Program-made: the position numbers and the translations under genes | Part shown: one piece after another, positions 59,877 through 64,000 of the stretch | How positions within the stretch are numbered: the stretch's first letter is position 1 | Layout of the letters: each line of letters begins with the position of its first letter | Notes under the pieces: generated by a model | What the model saw: only the letters and a program-made list of their open reading frames with translations | The model's database searches: none | Told to the model about the DNA's origin: nothing | Assembly (NCBI RefSeq): GCF_014649535.1 | Contig: NZ_BMTF01000026.1 | Span: 1-64,000, forward strand | Origin: Streptomyces gelaticus | GTDB taxonomy: Bacteria > Actinomycetota > Actinomycetes > Streptomycetales > Streptomycetaceae | DNA length: 64,000 nt | Direction of reading: 5' to 3'

Positions 59877-60347
59877 CCGGTCCGGTTCGCGTGCTGCACG
59901 ATCGACGTGGATTCGACCATCAGTTCACCGGTCGCACATTCGTCCGATCGCCATTCTCCGAGCGCTCGGAGATTATCGCTGATCCCGATGAATGGGAGGG
60001 GTTCTGCTGGTGACGGCGAGACCCCAGCGGATAGGCTGTCGCGCGCTGCTCGCGACAGCGGTCGGCAAGGTCAGGGGTGGGGGCGAAGGCACCGTGATCG
60101 AGCTGCAGAAACACGCAACCCAGGGCAGCCCTGCCCGAGGTCGTGAACGCGCGTTTGCTTTTCCTGGCCTGCGGCGCTTACAACTCCCCCACAGCGATCA
60201 CCACAAAGCGGTCCACGCAATAGCAGTGGGCCCTTTTTCCTTCCGTGACGTTCGCGACCGGCGTCCGCGCCCGGGGTCACGAAGGGGATGTGCAGCGAGA
60301 AGCGGGTGCTTCGATTTCACGACAAGAGAAGTGTGGAGTGTGATGCC
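59877..60347. other. 471-bp leader/gap before the surface protein gene
   Basis: No protein gene is supported. The gap holds a perfect 8-bp hairpin CTGTCGCG/CGCGACAG (60036-60058, loop of seven) and a long stretch of atypical, less GC-biased sequence. The long untranslated leader could regulate the surface protein gene; no known riboswitch was recognised. Confidence 0.45.
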
Positions 60348-62846
60348 ATGAAACGACTCGGCAGAGACTCGCGCCGGTTGGCCTGGAGGCTTGCGGAGCC
60401 GCCGGCGCGCATCGCGTTATCTGTTCTTTTACTGGCAGGCGGCGCCGTGGGAGCGACGGCCGGACCGGCCGCCGCTTCAACCACCGACGGCACGCTGACG
60501 GTTGAGGTGCTGCGCGACTTCTTCGGCACCGGCGTGGTCAACGCGACGATGGACGTGCCGCAGCGGGGCATGAAGGTGAAGATCTCCGACCCCGCCGGGC
60601 ACGAAGTCACCGGCGTCACGGATGCCACCGGAAAGGTCGTGGTGTCGCAGTCGACCGTGCTGAGCGGCGGCCGGTACCGCGTCGACGTCAGCATCCCGGC
60701 GCCGTACAACGGCTATCTGCGGGCGGCGCCCGCATCGACGGCGGAGAACCACTTCGACAGCTTCACGTCGTTCGTGGATGTGTCGGAGGGAAAGAACGCC
60801 TCGGTGGTGACGGGGGTGTGGGATCCGGCCGACTACGCGCTGCCGGACTCGCGGTACTTCGTGCCGGTCCACAACGGCCCCAACGGGAAGGACAACCGGG
60901 CGCTGGTGGCGTTCGGGACGAAGACCCGGGGCACGTGTCCCACCGATGTGGCGTGCCCGACCACGCTGGCCACGCAGGACCAGGTGGGCACGACGTTCGG
61001 GTTGGCGTACGACAAGGACCGGACCCGGCTGTTCCAGAGCGCGTTCGCCCGCCGGTACGCCCCGTACGGGCCGCAGGGCGGGGGCGCGATCTACACGGTG
61101 CCGGTCAACGGCTCGGGTGCGCCGAAGCTGTTCGCGCAGGTGCCGGGCGCCGCGGTGACGCAGCACGACACCGCCAACATGATCAAGGATGCCGGGTTCA
61201 CCAATGCGCCGGGCAAGGAGAGCATCGGTGGCCTGGCCCTGTCGGAGGACGGCTCCACGCTGTACGCGGTGAACCTGCGGACCCGCAGCCTGGTGAGCTT
61301 CGACGCGACAGGGGCCACCGCCGCGGCGCCCAAGTCGACGGTCCCGATCCCGGACCCGGGGTGCGCGAGCCCCGACGACTGGCGGCCGTTCGGTCTCCAG
61401 ACCCACAACAACACGCTGTACGTCGGCGGCGTGTGCAGCGCGGAGAGCACGCAGCAGCGCGCGGACCTGAAGGCCTTCGTCGCCACCTACGACGGCAAGC
61501 GGTTCACCACGGTGCTGAGCCACTCGCTCACGGACAAACGCGGCAGCGTCTTCGGTTCCGGCGACAAGGCCACCCACTGGAACCCGTGGAACACCAGCCT
61601 GGACACGTGGGACGACCGGAAGTCGGGCAACGTCTTCATCGATCCGCAGCCGGAGCTGGCCTCCCTCGCCTTCGCCCGCGACGGCTCGATGATCCTGGGA
61701 TTCCGCGACCGGTTCATGGACGTGCTCGGTTGGGGAGGGCTGGGCCCCCGCCCGGGGGACACTGCGGAAATGGGCATGTCCGGTGGTGACATCACCATGG
61801 TCTGCGCCACTCCCACCGGTGAATACCAGTGGGAAGGCACCGGGAGCTGCCCCAACCACGCCACCCCCGCCAACAGTGGCGGCCAGCCCGCCGATGTCGT
61901 CGAGTACTTCCCGGGCGACTCCTTCGCCGGCGCGCACCAGGAGACCGCGCTGGGGTCGGTGGCCTACATCCCGCAGCAGCAGTGGGTCGTCAGCACGGAG
62001 TTCGACCCGGTCGTCAACGTCGCGACCTCGGGAACCGGGTACCACGACATCTCGACCGGTGAGGGTCCGGGCAACAACCCGACCGCCAACGGGTTCCAGT
62101 TCGTCAGCGGGGACCAGGGCGGGTTCGGCAAGGCCGGCGGGCTCGGTGACATCGCGTACGCGGCGGCGAACGCGCCGATCCAGATCGGCAACGTCGTGTG
62201 GTTCGACGGCGACCACAACGGGATCCAGGACCCGGGGCACGTACTGCTGCCGGGGGCGACGATCAACCTGCTGGACGCGGACGGCAAACAGGTCGCCACG
62301 ACCAAAACCAATGCCGCCGGCGAGTACTACTTCGGTGGTGTCGGCGCCGAGTACGAACTCACGCCGGGGGCGAAGTACACGGTGCAGTTCGACGTGTGCA
62401 CCGCGGACACCAGCCAGGTGCCCGAGCAGCCCCCGGCGAGCGAGTTGAGGTTCACACTCCCGCGGGCCGGTGCCAACCGTGCGCACGACTCCAATGTGAC
62501 TCCGCCGACCAGCGGATCGTTGTGCAACGGCTACGCGCCTGTCACGGCGCCGGACAAGCCGGGCGGGGTCGATCACACGATCGACGCCGGGGTGTACATC
62601 CCGAAGGAAACCCCGACCCCGACTCCGACTCCCACACCGACACCGACTCCGACTCCGACTCCGAAGCCGCCCGCGGCCTCCACGCCGCCTGCCAACCACC
62701 CGGCCCCGGCCGGTGGAGGCGGGGGTTCGCTGGCGAGCACCGGTACGCCCGGGCTGGCGGAGATGATCGGCATGGTCGGTCTGCTGGTGGGTGCGGGCCT
62801 GGTCATCGCGTTCGTGACCCGGAATCGTCGCGCCCGGCAACACTGA
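60348..62846 (+). CDS. LAXTG sortase-anchored cell-wall protein
   Basis: The 832-residue protein has a signal peptide (to about residue 44), a large secreted part with a propeller-like middle (GGLALSEDGSTLYAVNLRTR, ELASLAFARDGSMILGFRD), an SdrD B-like domain near 620-690 (IGNVVWFDGDHNGIQDPGH, TKTNAAGEYYFGGVG), a Thr-Pro spacer (encoded about 62609-62664), LASTG, a membrane helix and a basic tail (RNRRARQH). LAXTG is recognised by Streptomyces class E sortases, so it is wall-bound. A strong hairpin follows the stop. Confidence 0.87.
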   Translation: MKRLGRDSRRLAWRLAEPPARIALSVLLLAGGAVGATAGPAAASTTDGTLTVEVLRDFFGTGVVNATMDVPQRGMKVKISDPAGHEVTGVTDATGKVVVSQSTVLSGGRYRVDVSIPAPYNGYLRAAPASTAENHFDSFTSFVDVSEGKNASVVTGVWDPADYALPDSRYFVPVHNGPNGKDNRALVAFGTKTRGTCPTDVACPTTLATQDQVGTTFGLAYDKDRTRLFQSAFARRYAPYGPQGGGAIYTVPVNGSGAPKLFAQVPGAAVTQHDTANMIKDAGFTNAPGKESIGGLALSEDGSTLYAVNLRTRSLVSFDATGATAAAPKSTVPIPDPGCASPDDWRPFGLQTHNNTLYVGGVCSAESTQQRADLKAFVATYDGKRFTTVLSHSLTDKRGSVFGSGDKATHWNPWNTSLDTWDDRKSGNVFIDPQPELASLAFARDGSMILGFRDRFMDVLGWGGLGPRPGDTAEMGMSGGDITMVCATPTGEYQWEGTGSCPNHATPANSGGQPADVVEYFPGDSFAGAHQETALGSVAYIPQQQWVVSTEFDPVVNVATSGTGYHDISTGEGPGNNPTANGFQFVSGDQGGFGKAGGLGDIAYAAANAPIQIGNVVWFDGDHNGIQDPGHVLLPGATINLLDADGKQVATTKTNAAGEYYFGGVGAEYELTPGAKYTVQFDVCTADTSQVPEQPPASELRFTLPRAGANRAHDSNVTPPTSGSLCNGYAPVTAPDKPGGVDHTIDAGVYIPKETPTPTPTPTPTPTPTPTPKPPAASTPPANHPAPAGGGGGSLASTGTPGLAEMIGMVGLLVGAGLVIAFVTRNRRARQH
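62609..62664 (+). repeat. Simple CCGACT/CCGACC repeat coding for Thr-Pro
   Basis: About nine tandem 6-bp units encode the PTPTPT wall-spanning spacer of the surface protein. Such runs vary in length between strains by slippage. Confidence 0.8.
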
Positions 62847-62861
62847 ACGAACCGCACAACG

Positions 62862-62907
62862 GTGATCTGCCCGTCCACGATCCGGACGGTGCGGACGGGC
62901 AGATCAC
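62862..62907. terminator. 15-bp perfect terminator hairpin
   Basis: GTGATCTGCCCGTCC at 62862-62876 pairs perfectly with 62893-62907, with a smaller CCG/CGG stem in the 16-nt loop. It lies 15 bp after the surface protein stop. Confidence 0.7.
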
Positions 62908-63010
62908 GTCTCGGCCGGCCCCACGAGGGCCGGCCTCGGCGTGGTCTGCCACCGGACTGCCGAGTGCCGCCGCGAGCCCGCGGCCGCCGGACGGTGTGGT
63001 GATCGAAAGG

Positions 63011-63838
63011 ATGAATCGGAGAGTGTCAGCGTCGAACCGCGTGCGGAGCGCGAGAATCCGGCAAGCCCCACCGGGCCGTCCGGCTGACCGGCGCCGATGG
63101 CCACGGTCGCGCCGGGCCGCGGCCGTCATCGGCATCGCGGCCGTCGTGGTGGCCGCGGTGGCCGCGTTCCTGGTCGCCGACGGCGGCTCCGGCGCCGACG
63201 GTCCGCGCCCGCTGACGACGGATGAGGCGAGCCGGCTGGCGATCACGCGATTCCGTAACTACCAGGCACAGGGCCGCGCGGTGACGATCACCGTGCCGGG
63301 CACCGCCGGCGGGCTGACCGTCACCGGGTCCGTCGACTACCGGCGCAAGGTCGGTTACGGCGTGGTGCACGGCACCGCGCGCAACAAGTCCAGCGACGGG
63401 CTGATCCGGTGGACGCCCACCTCGGTGCACGTCCGCCCGATGACGGACGCCCCGGCGCACGCACCCGCGTCGCCGCCCCGTTCGGGCTGGTTCGACCGTC
63501 CGCTGCTGTCGACCGGCAGCGCGCTGGACACCTCCCTGTCCATCGCGCTCGGTCTCGGCGGCGACCGGCCGGACAACGCCGAACTGCTGCCGCAGAACGG
63601 CGCCGCCTGGTGGGGGCGGGAGTTGGTGGACGGGCGCCGGGTGGACGTCATGACCGGGCCGTCCTCCCCCGACCGCTCCGGTACGGCGGGCAACGTGCGC
63701 TACTGGATCGGCTCCGACGGCACCATGTACCGGGTCCGCGTCAGCGTGGCTTCGCAGCCGGAGCCCGTGGTCATCGATTTCGACACCCACAAGTACGTTC
63801 CGGTCAAGCCGGTACCCGGAACCACCCCGACCCGGTAG
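63011..63838 (+). CDS. Single-pass membrane-anchored protein, unknown function
   Basis: The 275-residue protein has a basic N-terminus, one membrane helix at about residues 37-57 (AAAVIGIAAVVVAAVAAFLV), and an external domain with TVTGSVDYRRKVGYGVVHGT and VRYWIGSDGTMYRVRVSV. The beta-rich part resembles LolA/LppX-like lipid-handling domains only in general form. ATG 63011 is too close to GAAAGG, and GTG 63023 is an alternative start. It lies behind the terminator of the surface protein gene. Confidence 0.7.
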   Translation: MNRRVSASNRVRSARIRQAPPGRPADRRRWPRSRRAAAVIGIAAVVVAAVAAFLVADGGSGADGPRPLTTDEASRLAITRFRNYQAQGRAVTITVPGTAGGLTVTGSVDYRRKVGYGVVHGTARNKSSDGLIRWTPTSVHVRPMTDAPAHAPASPPRSGWFDRPLLSTGSALDTSLSIALGLGGDRPDNAELLPQNGAAWWGRELVDGRRVDVMTGPSSPDRSGTAGNVRYWIGSDGTMYRVRVSVASQPEPVVIDFDTHKYVPVKPVPGTTPTR

Positions 63839-63845
63839 CCGCCGT

Positions 63846-64000
63846 TCAGGACGTCTGCACCCGCGCGTTCGCGGCGAGCAGGGACGCCGACGGCAGCCGG
63901 ATGCCCTCCGTCTTCGGCAGGGCCGGGACGGGCGGGACAGCGGTGGCGCCCGCGGTGGCGGCGTCGGGGAACTGCGGCTGCGGAGCAGGCGCCGCGACCT
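63846..64000 (-). CDS. C-terminal end of a gene running off the right edge
   Basis: The frame encodes the last 50 residues (PPVPALPKTEGIRLPSASLL, then AANARVQTS) with strong G/C third positions, ending in TGA at 63846-63848. The Ala/Pro-rich sequence gives no family. It converges with the membrane-anchored protein gene, with 7 bp between the stops. Confidence 0.6.
   Translation of the reverse strand, partial: VAAPAPQPQFPDAATAGATAVPPVPALPKTEGIRLPSASLLAANARVQTS

Noticed and set aside
62573..62878. Gly/Val-rich small protein on the minus strand
   Set aside because: It is the reverse reading of the Thr-Pro repeat and sorting signal of the surface protein.

Overview
The window is a 64 kb piece of a Streptomyces chromosome. 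The base composition is very GC-rich with G/C at nearly every third codon position, many genes start with GTG, and neighbours often overlap by ATGA or GTGA. The gene content is typical of the genus: DmdR1-type iron regulator, sortase LAXTG surface protein, TPR-type regulators, EF-hand protein, STAS/ECF sigma genes and a DasR-like operator. From about 25 to 47 kb the gene order looks like a conserved core region and resembles the SCO438x-444x neighbourhood of S. coelicolor. This comparison is from memory and was not checked by alignment.

Positions 1-6.7 kb are an accessory patch made of broken pieces. It holds a WD40 repeat protein running off the left edge, the 3' half of a tRNA with an Asn (GTT) anticodon lying inside the end of an N-terminally truncated tyrosine integrase, a headless ParB-like fragment joined to that integrase, an IS110-family insertion sequence, a regulator tail leading into a NUDIX hydrolase, an HD-domain protein, and a restriction specificity-subunit fragment fused against a truncated small gene. 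Positions 6.8-14 kb hold an XRE/TPR regulator, a flavin reductase, a LysR regulator, a DUF6585 protein, two MFS exporters, a DUF2809 protein and a GlxA-type AraC regulator.

Positions 15-25.3 kb form a catabolic island around CoA thioesters: zinc alcohol dehydrogenase, three acyl-CoA dehydrogenase genes (two adjacent and probably one heteromeric enzyme), a short-chain dehydrogenase, a cyclase-family hydrolase, an amidohydrolase and an acyl-CoA ligase. Three similar 17-bp palindromes lie in front of its transcription units, which suggests one TetR-type regulon whose regulator is outside the window. Positions 25.3-43 kb carry signalling and housekeeping genes: EF-hand, STAS, an ECF sigma factor with an unusual anti-sigma/mycothiol-isomerase fusion, purU, a substrate-binding lipoprotein, a TPR regulator, a prim-pol domain protein, an ABC exporter, an alpha/beta hydrolase, dmdR1, a SIS-domain gene behind a DasR-like site, and a PAS/GAF protein.

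The most striking locus is at 43.1-45.1 kb. A complete IscB-like RNA-guided nuclease gene (PLMP motif, split RuvC and HNH, all catalytic residues present) is preceded by hairpin-rich DNA that may encode its guide (omega) RNA. It is followed by a 12-codon reading frame behind a near-perfect anti-16S Shine-Dalgarno and by a 61-nt structured element. Then come pdxH, a citrate synthase, and at 47.7-56.6 kb an Atu-like acyl-CoA carboxylase operon (mycothiol-isomerase-like protein, AtuA, carboxyltransferase, biotin carboxylase, acyl-CoA dehydrogenase, enoyl-CoA hydratase, TetR) with a perfect palindrome at its promoter end. The right end (56.7-64 kb) has a DUF3592 protein, an EamA exporter with a divergent LysR gene, a large LAXTG cell-wall protein, a membrane-anchored protein and the tail of one more gene.
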